Assembly: GCA_023442525.1 (NCBI GenBank)
Contig: JAEZZA010000020.1
Coordinates: 1 to 64,000, forward strand
Length of the DNA: 64,000 nt
Reading direction: 5' to 3'
Source of the DNA: Bacteroidota bacterium
Lineage (GTDB): Bacteria; Bacteroidota; Bacteroidia; Bacteroidales; UBA10428
Made by a program: the position numbers and the translations under genes. The stretch's first letter is position 1, and each line of letters starts with the position of its first letter. Positions 52,566 through 61,667 of this stretch are shown one piece after another. The notes beneath the pieces were generated by a model. The model had not been told where the DNA came from. It searched no databases and was given only the letters and a program-made list of their open reading frames with translations.

Positions 52566-53591
52566 ATGCAGGAAGAATTAATCGAACAATCTGATCTTTA
52601 CGAGCATCACCGTATTGTTGCGGATAAAAAGCAGGGACTTTTACGACTCGACAAGTTTCTTTTCAACCGTCTTGAGAAAATATCCAGAAATAAAATTCAA
52701 ACTGCCATCAGAGCCGGGAATGTTTTGGTGAACAGCAATGCGGTAAAGCCCAATTACCGGGTCAAACCAAATGATACCATCACTGTTGTCCTGCCCTACC
52801 CTCACGAGGAATTTGAAATTATACCCGAAGATATTCCTATCAATATTTTATACGAGGATGACCAAATCATCGTGGTAAATAAAGCAGCCGGTATGGTGGT
52901 ACATCCCGGCCATGGCAATTATACCGGCACCCTGGTGAATGCTTTGTGCTGGCACCTTAAAGATTTACCGCTTTATCAGACGGGGGAAATAAGGCCCGGG
53001 CTGGTCCACAGGATCGACAAGGATACATCGGGAATACTTGTGGCAGCAAAAACCGAAATTGCCCTTAACAAACTTGCAAGGCAATTCTTTGAACGCACAA
53101 CCCGAAGGACCTACCAGGCTATTGTATGGGGAATCCCCGACCCTCCCGAGGGTACCATCACGGGAAACATCGGAAGAAGTGTGCGCGACCGGTTGAAAAT
53201 GCAGGTTTTTCCGGATGGCGAAAATGGAAAACATGCAGTGACTCACTATAAGGTGATTGAAAAACTTGGATACGTAAGTGTATTGGAATGCCGGCTCGAA
53301 ACCGGCCGTACACATCAGATCCGTGCGCACATGGAATACATCCGGCATCCGATATTTAATGATGAACGTTACGGCGGAGATAAGATCTTAAGAGGTACCG
53401 TTTTTGCCAGGTACAGGCAGTTTGTGGAAAATTGTTTCCAGACATTGCCAAGACACGCCCTGCATGCCAAATCGTTAGGATTCAGGCATCCTGAAACCAA
53501 TGAGGAGATGTATTTCGACTCGGACTTACCAGCAGATATGTCACAGGCTATAGAGAAGTGGCGAACCTACCTGTCATCCCGGCCTGAGTGA
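52566..53591 (+). CDS. rluD: Ribosomal large-subunit pseudouridine synthase (RluD type)
   Basis: A 341-residue RluA-family enzyme that converts uridines in 23S rRNA helix 69 to pseudouridine, important for 50S maturation. The S4 RNA-binding domain is at ~20-85 (LRLDKFLFNRLEKISRNKIQTAIRAGNVLVN). The catalytic domain (~95-330) has the DKAAGMVVHPGHG-like region and the catalytic Asp in GLVHRIDKDTSGIL, followed by GRTHQIRAHM. Length and order are typical. It begins 11 bp after the T9SS gene, so PASTA, T9SS cargo and RluD form one operon. The 3' end overlaps a small minus-strand ORF. Confidence 0.95.
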   Translation: MQEELIEQSDLYEHHRIVADKKQGLLRLDKFLFNRLEKISRNKIQTAIRAGNVLVNSNAVKPNYRVKPNDTITVVLPYPHEEFEIIPEDIPINILYEDDQIIVVNKAAGMVVHPGHGNYTGTLVNALCWHLKDLPLYQTGEIRPGLVHRIDKDTSGILVAAKTEIALNKLARQFFERTTRRTYQAIVWGIPDPPEGTITGNIGRSVRDRLKMQVFPDGENGKHAVTHYKVIEKLGYVSVLECRLETGRTHQIRAHMEYIRHPIFNDERYGGDKILRGTVFARYRQFVENCFQTLPRHALHAKSLGFRHPETNEEMYFDSDLPADMSQAIEKWRTYLSSRPE

Positions 53592-53716
53592 CTTCTCTTT
53601 TTTCCTTTCCTCTCTCCTGGTGTTTCCGGCATTGGATCATTAGGAGGTCTTTCTCCATCATCATTTTCGTTGGGTTCAAATTCTTCGTCGCTCTTTGTTA
53701 AGTCTTCGGATTGCAT
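53567..53716 (-). CDS. Candidate small acidic/basic protein (49 residues)
   Basis: A 49-residue open frame in the gap after rluD, starting ATG at 53714-53716. Its first part is acidic and Asn/Asp-rich (EDLTKSDEEFEPNENDDGE) and the last part basic (GERKGKKRSHSGRDDR). It overlaps the rluD end antisense by 25 bp. Leader bases TAAATAAAAATTCAA before the ATG are typical of this genome's starts. No homologue is recognised. It could be a real small protein or an accidental frame; coding evidence is thin. Confidence 0.3.
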   Translation of the reverse strand: MQSEDLTKSDEEFEPNENDDGERPPNDPMPETPGERKGKKRSHSGRDDR

Positions 53717-53799
53717 TTGAATTTTTATTTAAAAATAGGGCATAAAACATTAAGTAATATCCTCTTAACCGACTATATTTAAATAATTTTCATGCAGAT

Positions 53800-56628
53800 A
53801 TGAGGCATATATTACTTTTTCTGCTGTCGTTAATAAGTACATTGCCCGGGATTGCCTCAAATATTGAAACCAGGGCCGGAGAACTTTACAGATCGGGGGA
53901 AAATAAATTTCTGGCATGTAATTATCCCGCGGCTGTTTGTGATTTTGAAAGTGCATTAAAATTGTATCAAACAAATCGTGAAAAAAATGCAGTTTATATC
54001 CTAAACACACAGGCATATCTTGCAAATACCTACTGGAACAGCGGAAAGGGACAAAAAGCAGAAAATCTGGCCAAAATTTGTTATGATCAGCTCACCCGGT
54101 TTCCTGATCCGGAAAATCCGGGATTAATTGATGCCTACCTTCTTTTGGCCGAATTCTATTTATCATTTGATATTTCGTTTGAAATAAATGACTTCCTGAT
54201 TGAAAAGGCAGGAAAGATAATATCAGAGAATTATCAGCACGATAACAGGATAACCGGTATTTTCTATAGTATTAAAGGTTATTCCGATTTACTCCGGGAT
54301 GATTCCTATAATGCTCAGCATTACCTGGAACGGTCGGGCGAAATTTTAGGGAAAATTCCGGATCTCAAGCGATACAGGTCGCTGAACGATGTTTACATGG
54401 CTCATGCAAAATTTGAAAATGGCTCTGCAAATGAAGCCATACAGTTTGCAAACCATTGTTTAAGCAGAGACGATTTATCATTTGAAGGGCGACTGCTTTT
54501 ATTACAGGCAATTAACTGGGTGTACTTTTCGACAGATGATACGGCAAAGTTTTATGAATCCAGTAACAGGTTGATTAAGGCCGCATCTGAGGATGATGAA
54601 AAAGAAAGACCCGTTGGTACAAAAATATTGGTATTAACCCGGGCACACAGATATTTGGGAGTGTTCAAGGATGTCTCCGATGAAAGGCTCTTTCACTATA
54701 AAAATGCAATTGCAACATATCAAAACTTATCTGACAGAGGAAAAGAAATAGCTCTCTTATATTACCGGCTCGGATGGATCCATTTCTATAAAGAAGATTT
54801 TGAGACTGCGCTCAGGTACGTACATAAATCAATTATAGCATCATCTTACGAATACAACGACACTTCGTTATTAGCAAATCCTCCTTTGGAAAAACTAATG
54901 AACCATGGCAACATTATTGATTTTCTTTTCTTAAAAGGTACAATCCTTACATGGAGCACGCCGATTGATAAATCATATATACGACTTGCACTGCAATGTT
55001 ATGAGATGGCTTATAGCTTCCTCGACAGGCGGTTAAATAAAGTTGATATGGAAAACTCATTGCTGAATGTGCTCGATTACCAACAATACCTTCTGGGTCA
55101 TGTAGTTACCCATGCCAACTATCTTTACAGGTACAAAGGAGAAGAGGAATATGCACGTAAGGCTTTTTATTATTCGGAAAAAGGTAAGGTACGGGTGTTA
55201 AAAATGTTTACCGGTAAGTCTGAAATATTAAAGAGTTGCGGTGTCCCGGATTCAATAATCGAACGATCCAACCGGTTGGGAGCCGACATACTTCAAACGG
55301 AGAATATGATCGCCCTGATGCAGACTAAGGGTGATGATAATTCGGAACTGATCAGAAAATTAAATTTCCTCAGCGATCAACGTGATTTTCTGAATTATGA
55401 AATTGAACGGAATTATCCCTTATACCAAAAATCGGGAAATTATCCGGCAATTCCTGAAGTTGAAGAAATTCAGTCGGTTTTGCAGCCCGATCAGGCGCTG
55501 GTTGAATATCATATGACCAAAGGGCAGATCATTATTTTCGTAATTACAAAAACCGGGTTTTACCAGCATTATCAGCCTATAACCACTGATACTCATTTTC
55601 ATTTCAAAAATCTGAGACAGCTTGTATCGTCGGCTCCGTTTGGAGATCATACCGACAGTACATTCCAGTCGTTTGTAAAATCATCAGCCCACCTGTACGA
55701 CATGCTTATCCGGCCTGTTTATCATAAAATTAAGGGAAAACGGCTGATAATTGTACCTCAGGACCAGATGACAACCATTCCTTTCGAAGTTCTGATAAGT
55801 GAGGAATACACAGGGCGGAGCGACTATTCGAAGCTAAACTGGCTTATCAGGGAATTTCCGGTTATGTATGCATTCTCGGCAAGTTATCTTATCGACAAAA
55901 AGAAGGAGAATTTCGGATCAGGTATGGCTGCATTCATGCCCGTCTATCAGAAAACTGACACCATTTCCAGCTTGGAAGGCGCTTCCAATGAGGTTCGCTA
56001 CCTAAGGAACAAGCTCAATTTCACCCTATTCAAGGGCCAAAGATCAGACGAGTACACTTTCCGGAAGAAGTCACATCGTTTCGGTATCATTCATATTGCG
56101 GCACATACCCTGACAAACGATGAAAGACCCGATCTGTCGTGTTTTATATTCAATCGCGCTGCAGATGATTCTGATGATGGCAGGCTGCATGCCTTCGAAA
56201 TAAAACAATTAAAACTCAACGCTCAAATGGTAGTGCTCAACGGATGCAATACCGGCTATGGATCCCTCAAAAGAGGTGAGGGAATGGTAAGCCTGGCACG
56301 GAGTTTCTTTTTTACAGGTATTAGAACGGTGGCTTATACTCTGTGGCCGGTGGCTGACCGGGCAGCGCGCGATTTAATAACCGGGTTTTACAAAGAAATA
56401 TATAAACAAGAGCCTCCGGATATAGCGATGATGAAATCAAAATTTGCATTCATTAAGAATTCCGATCCGGTGAAGGCACATCCCTATTACTGGGCGGGCT
56501 TTATTGTTTCGGGTAAATCTCAGATTATTCCCCGTAAACCCGACTATATTAAACCGGCGGCAATTGTTCTGTTATTGCTGGCGCTCATAGCGGGATATAA
56601 GACATTGAGAGATTCCAAACTAACATAG
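53800..56628 (+). CDS. Exported TPR-CHAT protease-like protein with a C-terminal membrane anchor
   Basis: A 942-residue protein with an N-terminal signal peptide (MRHILLFLLSLISTLPGIAS), a long alpha-helical TPR region (~25-540, eg KFLACNYPAAVCDFESALKLY; IALLYYRLGWIHFYKEDFETALRYVHKSI) and a CHAT (caspase-like) domain at ~590-900. The CHAT dyad is complete: His769 in IIHIAAHTL and Cys816 in VVLNGCNTGYGS, with the preceding Leu/Gln-rich strand and the C-terminal SLARSFFFTGIRTVAYTLWPVAD intact. Residues ~915-935 (AAIVLLLLALIAGY) form a C-terminal membrane helix. The topology implies a periplasmic TPR sensor and a periplasmic CHAT domain, unusual because CHAT proteases are mostly cytoplasmic. Genes for a sigma factor and TPR protein converge from the right. 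Confidence 0.88.
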   Translation: MRHILLFLLSLISTLPGIASNIETRAGELYRSGENKFLACNYPAAVCDFESALKLYQTNREKNAVYILNTQAYLANTYWNSGKGQKAENLAKICYDQLTRFPDPENPGLIDAYLLLAEFYLSFDISFEINDFLIEKAGKIISENYQHDNRITGIFYSIKGYSDLLRDDSYNAQHYLERSGEILGKIPDLKRYRSLNDVYMAHAKFENGSANEAIQFANHCLSRDDLSFEGRLLLLQAINWVYFSTDDTAKFYESSNRLIKAASEDDEKERPVGTKILVLTRAHRYLGVFKDVSDERLFHYKNAIATYQNLSDRGKEIALLYYRLGWIHFYKEDFETALRYVHKSIIASSYEYNDTSLLANPPLEKLMNHGNIIDFLFLKGTILTWSTPIDKSYIRLALQCYEMAYSFLDRRLNKVDMENSLLNVLDYQQYLLGHVVTHANYLYRYKGEEEYARKAFYYSEKGKVRVLKMFTGKSEILKSCGVPDSIIERSNRLGADILQTENMIALMQTKGDDNSELIRKLNFLSDQRDFLNYEIERNYPLYQKSGNYPAIPEVEEIQSVLQPDQALVEYHMTKGQIIIFVITKTGFYQHYQPITTDTHFHFKNLRQLVSSAPFGDHTDSTFQSFVKSSAHLYDMLIRPVYHKIKGKRLIIVPQDQMTTIPFEVLISEEYTGRSDYSKLNWLIREFPVMYAFSASYLIDKKKENFGSGMAAFMPVYQKTDTISSLEGASNEVRYLRNKLNFTLFKGQRSDEYTFRKKSHRFGIIHIAAHTLTNDERPDLSCFIFNRAADDSDDGRLHAFEIKQLKLNAQMVVLNGCNTGYGSLKRGEGMVSLARSFFFTGIRTVAYTLWPVADRAARDLITGFYKEIYKQEPPDIAMMKSKFAFIKNSDPVKAHPYYWAGFIVSGKSQIIPRKPDYIKPAAIVLLLLALIAGYKTLRDSKLT

Positions 56629-56643
56629 ATATTAGGTACTGAT

Positions 56644-56689
56644 AACCCTGATAGGGTTGAATCTGAATAACCGCGGGTGTAACCCGTGG
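56644..56689. terminator. Two hairpins between CHAT and TPR genes
   Basis: AACCCT GAT AGGGTT (56644-56658) and CCGCGGGT GTA ACCCGTGG (56671-56689; one G-T pair) lie in the 78-bp gap between the convergent CHAT and TPR genes. They are separated by ~12 bases. Neither is followed by a T-run, so they may be 3'-end structures rather than standard terminators. They resemble the palindromic elements seen in R4 but have no shared 7-mer. Confidence 0.5.
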
Positions 56690-56706
56690 AACCTGAAAAG
56701 CTGTTA

Positions 56707-57441
56707 TTATTTTTCCAGTGCTGCCAGAATTGCCTCCGAATCGTGAGAATAGAATCCTTTTTCCTTGCTGATCTCCTGAAACTTTTCGATGGCCGTAGGT
56801 ATATTGTTTTCGTGTAACAAGGCCAGGGCCTGGTACCAGTTCCGGTGTTCATTATAAGGATTGTTCCAGTTGCCGGGAATAGCTGCGAATGAATTAAGTG
56901 CTTCTTCAAAGTTGTCAAGTTGCATACAGGTTATTCCCCTGAAAAACCACGCTACATGATAATTGGGATCCGATACAGTGATTTGTGTAAATAAGGAAAA
57001 AGCCTGGCTGTAATCGTTCTGATTGTAATAAATCAGTGCTTGTGAAAGTTCATCTCCTGAAATGCCATCCCGGGTTATAATATCTGCTTCGTAAGGCTTG
57101 TAAAATTTCTTATATAATCTTTCCTCACGACTACCGGTAAGTAATATGCTTAAAACCGCAATTGATCCGGCAATCAAAATCAGAAACGCAGCAATTCTAA
57201 ACAGAGGAGTTAAACGCCGGTAACCTTTCCTGTGGTATTCATTCTCGTTACTTAAAATGGTAATTACTTTTTGGTGTAGTTCGTACAGATCCGAATCGGT
57301 GATGCTTTCATTCACCTCCCGGTGTAATTCAATTAATTTGCTAAAAGCAGGATCCGTGTCGGCCCTTTCATCGACTTCCCGCTTTTCAGTTTCTGAAAGG
57401 TTGCCCTCCAGATAATCTTCAATAAGCCTGGTTGTATCCAT
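56707..57441 (-). CDS. TPR membrane protein, putative anti-sigma factor
   Basis: A 244-residue protein in three parts. The N-terminal ~75 residues (TTRLIEDYLEGNLSETEKREVDERADTDPAFSKLIELHREV) resemble an anti-sigma N-terminal helical domain, with YLEGNLSETE similar to FecR/zinc-finger-less anti-sigma heads. A transmembrane helix lies at ~83-105 (FRIAAFLILIAGSIAVLSILL). The periplasmic part (~110-244) has TPR repeats (ALIYYNQNDYSQAFSLFTQITVSDPN; AWFFRGITCMQLDNFEEALNSF). It is 11 bp from the ECF sigma gene upstream, consistent with an anti-sigma partner that senses a periplasmic state through TPRs. Role inferred from topology and context. Confidence 0.7.
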   Translation of the reverse strand: MDTTRLIEDYLEGNLSETEKREVDERADTDPAFSKLIELHREVNESITDSDLYELHQKVITILSNENEYHRKGYRRLTPLFRIAAFLILIAGSIAVLSILLTGSREERLYKKFYKPYEADIITRDGISGDELSQALIYYNQNDYSQAFSLFTQITVSDPNYHVAWFFRGITCMQLDNFEEALNSFAAIPGNWNNPYNEHRNWYQALALLHENNIPTAIEKFQEISKEKGFYSHDSEAILAALEK

Positions 57442-57452
57442 AGCTTTAAAAA

Positions 57453-58007
57453 TTAATCAAAAACCGATTTTATCCGGTTAATCAGAGTCGACTTACAGCG
57501 ATATCTCCGGTTGCGTGTATATTTTTCGCTTCCATAGCCGAGTATTTCAGTAATTTGAGCAATTGAATACCCTTTAGTGAATAATGTAAGCACCTTACGG
57601 CAATCTTCGGGCAATTCTTCAAAGCACTTTCTGAAGTAAATAAGGCGCTCGTTCTTTTCATTCAATTGTTCAATATCGCCGTCGCAATCCTCAATATCCC
57701 AGTCATTTGCCTGTCCTGTTATCCGGCTGTATTTTCGCAAATGTTTCAGCCATAGTATTCTGGCTACAGAAAACAGATATGTACCCGGCGAACACGACAA
57801 CTTAAAATCGGGGCATCGTAATTTTGTAAAGAGCACCAGAAGGGCATCGTGAAAAATATCCCGTGCATCTTCATCGTTCCCCTGGTTTGACCGGATAAAA
57901 CGTCTTACACCCTTGTAATATTGATGATAGTATTCTTTCAGAACACTCTCATCCCTGGAAATAAGCCCATTAATCAGTTCATCATCGGTAAAATTTACCG
58001 AATTCAT
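57453..58007 (-). CDS. ECF RNA polymerase sigma factor
   Basis: A 184-residue ECF-type sigma factor. Region 2 is at ~20-90 (YHQYYKGVRRFIRSNQGNDEDARDIFHDALLVLFTKLRC) and region 4 at ~125-180 (LPEDCRKVLTLFTKGYSIAQITEILGYGSEKYTRNRRYRCKSTL), with an insert-rich acidic linker. The region 4 recognition helix is unusual: GYGSEKYTRNRRYRCK is less like typical ECF sequences (TVRSRLxRAR), placing it in a divergent Bacteroidota clade. It heads a two-gene operon with the TPR protein. Targets are unknown but may include the convergent CHAT gene. Confidence 0.9.
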   Translation of the reverse strand: MNSVNFTDDELINGLISRDESVLKEYYHQYYKGVRRFIRSNQGNDEDARDIFHDALLVLFTKLRCPDFKLSCSPGTYLFSVARILWLKHLRKYSRITGQANDWDIEDCDGDIEQLNEKNERLIYFRKCFEELPEDCRKVLTLFTKGYSIAQITEILGYGSEKYTRNRRYRCKSTLINRIKSVFD

Positions 58008-58096
58008 AGGTTAATACCTTTTGGGGGTCAAATGTCACCACCCTGTGTAAAAAAAAGAATGTCAATTGTAAATATAATCAAACATTCTGCATTTTC

Positions 58097-60955
58097 TTAC
58101 CGGTATGCGTCAATTGGCGCACAAGAGCAAACCAGGTTACGATCGCCAAATGCATCATCCACCCTGCTTACGGATGGCCAGAATTTATTGCGTTCGGTAT
58201 ATTCATCGGGAAGTGCAGCTTCTTTACGGGTATAGGGATGATCCCATTCAGTGGCTGTAATCTTATGATAGGTATGGGGAGCGTTTTTTAGAAGATTATC
58301 TGACTTATTTCCCTTTTCTGCAATGGCTTGAATCTCAGAATGTATAGATATGAGAGCCGAAGCAAACCGGTCGAGTTCCTGAAGCGATTCGCTTTCGGTT
58401 GGTTCAACCATTAAGGTTCCATGAACCGGGAATGAAAGTGTGGGAGCATGGAAACCATAATCCATGAGCCGCTTGGCTATATCTGTTTCTGTGACATCTG
58501 AAATACTCTTGAAGCCTCTGCAGTCGAGTATCATTTCGTGACCAACAAACCCATTTTCGCCGGTGTACAACACATTATAGTATTGTTTCAACCTGGCGGC
58601 GAGGTAATTGGCGTTGAGAATGGCAATTTTTGTCGAGTATGTAAGGCCTTCTCCACCGAGCAAACAGCAATAAGCATGAGAAATACACAGTATACCTGCG
58701 CTTCCCCAGGGAGCTGATGAAACAGCGGTGACGCCCTGTTCGCCTCCTGTCTGAACCACAGGGTGTGATGGCAGAAACGGAACCAGATGTTGTGCGCATG
58801 CAATGGGACCGGCACCGGGACCTCCTCCGCCATGAGGAATGGCAAAAGTCTTATGCAGGTTAAGATGGCAAATGTCAGCTCCAATAGTTGCCGGATTGGT
58901 CAGCCCTACCTGGGCATTCATATTTGCACCGTCCATATATACCTGTCCGCCTGCCTGATGAATAATATCTGCAATTTCGTGAATGGCTACTTCGAAGACG
59001 CCATGAGTTGACGGGTAGGTTACCATTAAGGCAGCCAGCCTGTCTTTGTTGAGATCAGCCTTAACTTTAAGATCGGACAGATCGATATTGCCGTGCTCAT
59101 CACAATTTACGACAACAACTTTGTATCCGGCCATCGCCGCACTTGCCGGGTTGGTTCCGTGTGCCGAGGCGGGAATCAGAACAACATCACGGTGCGATTC
59201 ATTCCGGCTCCGGTGGTATTTTTTAATGACAAGCAATCCGGCATACTCACCGGCTGCGCCTGAATTTGGCTGATACGACAGACCCGGGAAACCCGTTATC
59301 TTTTTCAGGAAATCTCCCAGTTCTTCAAATATCATGTGATAACCGCGAGCCTGGTCGGCAGGAGCGAAAGGATGAATATTTGCAAAGGCACTGTTGCTCA
59401 ATGTAAGCATTTCAACTGCTGCGTTAAGCTTCATGGTGCATGAACCCAGGGGGATCATGCCATGTACCAGTGAGTAATCCCTTCTTTCCAGATTCTTGAT
59501 ATATCGCATCATTTCGGTTTCACTGTGGTAGCGGTGAAACAATGACAGCTTCATAAAATCGTCATTACGCCTGAACCCCGGATCCAATTTGCTTTCATAC
59601 TCCTGTTTGCCGGAAATCCTTTTACCGGCAAACCGCGCAAATATCGATGCTATTTTTTCGATGTCATTATCATTAACGGTTTCATCAATGCTTATGCCTA
59701 TTGAACCGTCGGCAAAATACCGAAAGTTGTAACCGTTATTAAGCGCTTCGGACTTTATCTTACTTATATTCGACTGATCGGGGACTACAATTCGCAAGGT
59801 ATCGAAGAAATTGCCATTTGTCTCTGAAAATCCTAATTCACCAAGAATCTGGCTCAGTTTAACAGCACCTTTATGAATTATGGATGCAATTAATTTTAAT
59901 CCTTCGGGTCCATGGTACACAGCGTACATTCCGGCCATAGTTGCCAGAAGTGCCTGAGCCGTGCAGATATTTGAAGTTGCCCTTTCGCGCTTGATATGTT
60001 GTTCGCGGGTTTGAAGTGCCATTCTTAAAGCAGGCCTTTTCTCACAATCCACTGTTACACCTATAATTCTGCCGGGCATGTGCCGTTTATAAGCCTCACG
60101 GCAGGCAAAATAGGCTGCATGGGGGCCACCATAATTAAGGGGCACTCCAAATCGCTGTGAAGAACCTACAACTACATCGGCACCCCACTGACCCGGAGGT
60201 ACAAGCATTACAAGGCTCATAATATCGGCCACACAGGCTACAGGTATGCCAACCTTATGTGATTTATCAACAACTTCACGGTAATCAATCACCTTTCCGT
60301 CTCCAGCCGGGTATTGAACAAGGCATCCGAATATGTTCGATTCGGGATTCAAACTGAAAATATCTCCGGTAACTATTTCAATATCCAGTGCTTCGGCTCG
60401 TGTACGAATTACTTCGAGTGTTTGCGGGAAGATATTATCATCCACAAAGAACCGGTTCACGTTATTGCAAACATATTCCTTGGGGCGAGCATTAAACAGC
60501 ATAATCATTGCCTCGGCTGCAGCAGTACCTTCATCGAGCAGCGAAGCATTGGCTAGTTCCATACCGGTCAGCTCAAGTATAACGGTCTGAAAATTCAGAA
60601 GTGCTTCGAGCCTTCCCTGTGAAATCTCTGCCTGGTAAGGTGTGTATGATGTATACCATGCCGGATTTTCAAGAATGTTCCGTTGAATTACTGCAGGCAT
60701 AACCGTTCCGTAATATCCCATACCAATAAGCGACTTAAATGGCTTATTTTGAGCAGCCATTTTACCAATCCTTTCTGCATAGTCACGCTCACTGATACCC
60801 TCGGGTAACGGCAGGCTGTTTTTGAGCAAAATATCCGGCGGTATGGTTTTATTGATTAATTCATCAAGTGAACTCACACCAATGGTTTGGAGCATATTTT
60901 GAATCTCGTCCTTATCAGGACCTGTGTGACGGAAAGCAAAATGATTGTATTTCAT
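58097..60955 (-). CDS. gcvP: Glycine dehydrogenase (decarboxylating), P-protein
   Basis: The PLP-dependent P-protein of the glycine cleavage system, which decarboxylates glycine and passes aminomethyl to the lipoyl H-protein. It has 952 residues, the full-length alpha2-type form. The first half begins FAFRHTGPDKDEIQNMLQTIGVSSLDELI; the second half has the PLP Lys in HLNLHKTFAIPHGGGGPGAGPI. The linker joining the halves (~450-475) is unusual: LDPGFRRNDD sits where homologues vary, beside an inverted repeat at 59606-59632 in the DNA, see findings. GcvT and GcvH are not adjacent. There is no glycine riboswitch upstream. Confidence 0.97.
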   Translation of the reverse strand: MKYNHFAFRHTGPDKDEIQNMLQTIGVSSLDELINKTIPPDILLKNSLPLPEGISERDYAERIGKMAAQNKPFKSLIGMGYYGTVMPAVIQRNILENPAWYTSYTPYQAEISQGRLEALLNFQTVILELTGMELANASLLDEGTAAAEAMIMLFNARPKEYVCNNVNRFFVDDNIFPQTLEVIRTRAEALDIEIVTGDIFSLNPESNIFGCLVQYPAGDGKVIDYREVVDKSHKVGIPVACVADIMSLVMLVPPGQWGADVVVGSSQRFGVPLNYGGPHAAYFACREAYKRHMPGRIIGVTVDCEKRPALRMALQTREQHIKRERATSNICTAQALLATMAGMYAVYHGPEGLKLIASIIHKGAVKLSQILGELGFSETNGNFFDTLRIVVPDQSNISKIKSEALNNGYNFRYFADGSIGISIDETVNDNDIEKIASIFARFAGKRISGKQEYESKLDPGFRRNDDFMKLSLFHRYHSETEMMRYIKNLERRDYSLVHGMIPLGSCTMKLNAAVEMLTLSNSAFANIHPFAPADQARGYHMIFEELGDFLKKITGFPGLSYQPNSGAAGEYAGLLVIKKYHRSRNESHRDVVLIPASAHGTNPASAAMAGYKVVVVNCDEHGNIDLSDLKVKADLNKDRLAALMVTYPSTHGVFEVAIHEIADIIHQAGGQVYMDGANMNAQVGLTNPATIGADICHLNLHKTFAIPHGGGGPGAGPIACAQHLVPFLPSHPVVQTGGEQGVTAVSSAPWGSAGILCISHAYCCLLGGEGLTYSTKIAILNANYLAARLKQYYNVLYTGENGFVGHEMILDCRGFKSISDVTETDIAKRLMDYGFHAPTLSFPVHGTLMVEPTESESLQELDRFASALISIHSEIQAIAEKGNKSDNLLKNAPHTYHKITATEWDHPYTRKEAALPDEYTERNKFWPSVSRVDDAFGDRNLVCSCAPIDAYR
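59557..59632 (-). repeat. Possible palindromic element inside gcvP
   Basis: CCGGCAAA (59625-59632) and TTTGCCGG (59606-59613) form an 8-bp inverted repeat in the coding sequence for KRISGKQ, followed (minus strand) by DNA at 59557-59588 reading GGATCCGGGGTTCAG...AATGACGA. That resembles intergenic GGATYCCGGGT..AATGACG repeats found in other bacteria. The frame is kept. Confidence 0.35.
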
Positions 60956-61020
60956 CAGGGATTTAAATATTTTATTTGAAATCGATCAGTACTAAAGGAA
61001 TTCAAAATTTCAAATCCACT

Positions 61021-61659
61021 TCATTTTAAAAAAGGATTTGTATCATGTTCGTGACCTATTGTGGTTCGGGGTCCATGACCCGGCCAAACAACTGTTTCGC
61101 GCGGTAGCGGCAGCAGTTTTTCCCTGATTCCCTTAATCAGCAGTTTGTGATTTCCTCCGGGCAGATCGGTTCGTCCTATACTGCCATAAAAGATCACATC
61201 TCCGCAAATAATGAAACTGTCATCGCGCGAGTACAGACAAATACTACCTGGTGAATGACCCGGCACATGTATGATTTCAACCTTTGATTCACCGAATTCA
61301 AATATCTCGCCGTCATGCAAATACCTGTCGGGTAACGACGTCTTGGAAACAATAAATCCGAATATTCCCGCGTACTTATCGATATGTTCCACCTGGTTCA
61401 GATCGTCGTGATGCATAAGAACCGGACTGTTATACAGTGATTTTATTAAGTCAAGACCTAAGACGTGATCAAAATGCCCGTGAGTGAGTATAATGCCGGA
61501 AACATTCAGTTTGTTTTCATCGATGTAGGTAGTGACTTGTTTTAGCTGATCATCGGTATTACAGCCGGGATCAACAATTACACAATCGCGGGTAGCATCA
61601 TGAAGTATAAAGGAATTTACACCCAGTTCGTTAAATACAAAACGTTTTAAAATTATCAT
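61021..61659 (-). CDS. MBL-fold metallo-hydrolase (YcbL/glyoxalase II-like)
   Basis: A 212-residue metallo-beta-lactamase-fold hydrolase. The metal motif is LTHGHFDHVLGLD, with further ligands in VPGHSPGSICLY, CGDVIF and WPGHGPRTTIGHE. It resembles the short glyoxalase II-like YcbL proteins, which hydrolyse S-lactoylglutathione or related thioesters. Since Bacteroidota generally lack glutathione, the true substrate is open. The order in DNA is pcm, then this gene 8 bp after, then gcvP ~65 bp on, all in one direction. Confidence 0.9.
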   Translation of the reverse strand: MIILKRFVFNELGVNSFILHDATRDCVIVDPGCNTDDQLKQVTTYIDENKLNVSGIILTHGHFDHVLGLDLIKSLYNSPVLMHHDDLNQVEHIDKYAGIFGFIVSKTSLPDRYLHDGEIFEFGESKVEIIHVPGHSPGSICLYSRDDSFIICGDVIFYGSIGRTDLPGGNHKLLIKGIREKLLPLPRETVVWPGHGPRTTIGHEHDTNPFLK

Positions 61660-61667
61660 TACTATCT

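Noticed and set aside
60956..61020. Glycine riboswitch before gcvP
   Set aside because: The upstream gap is only ~65 bp, A/T-rich, and shows no aptamer-like conserved blocks.
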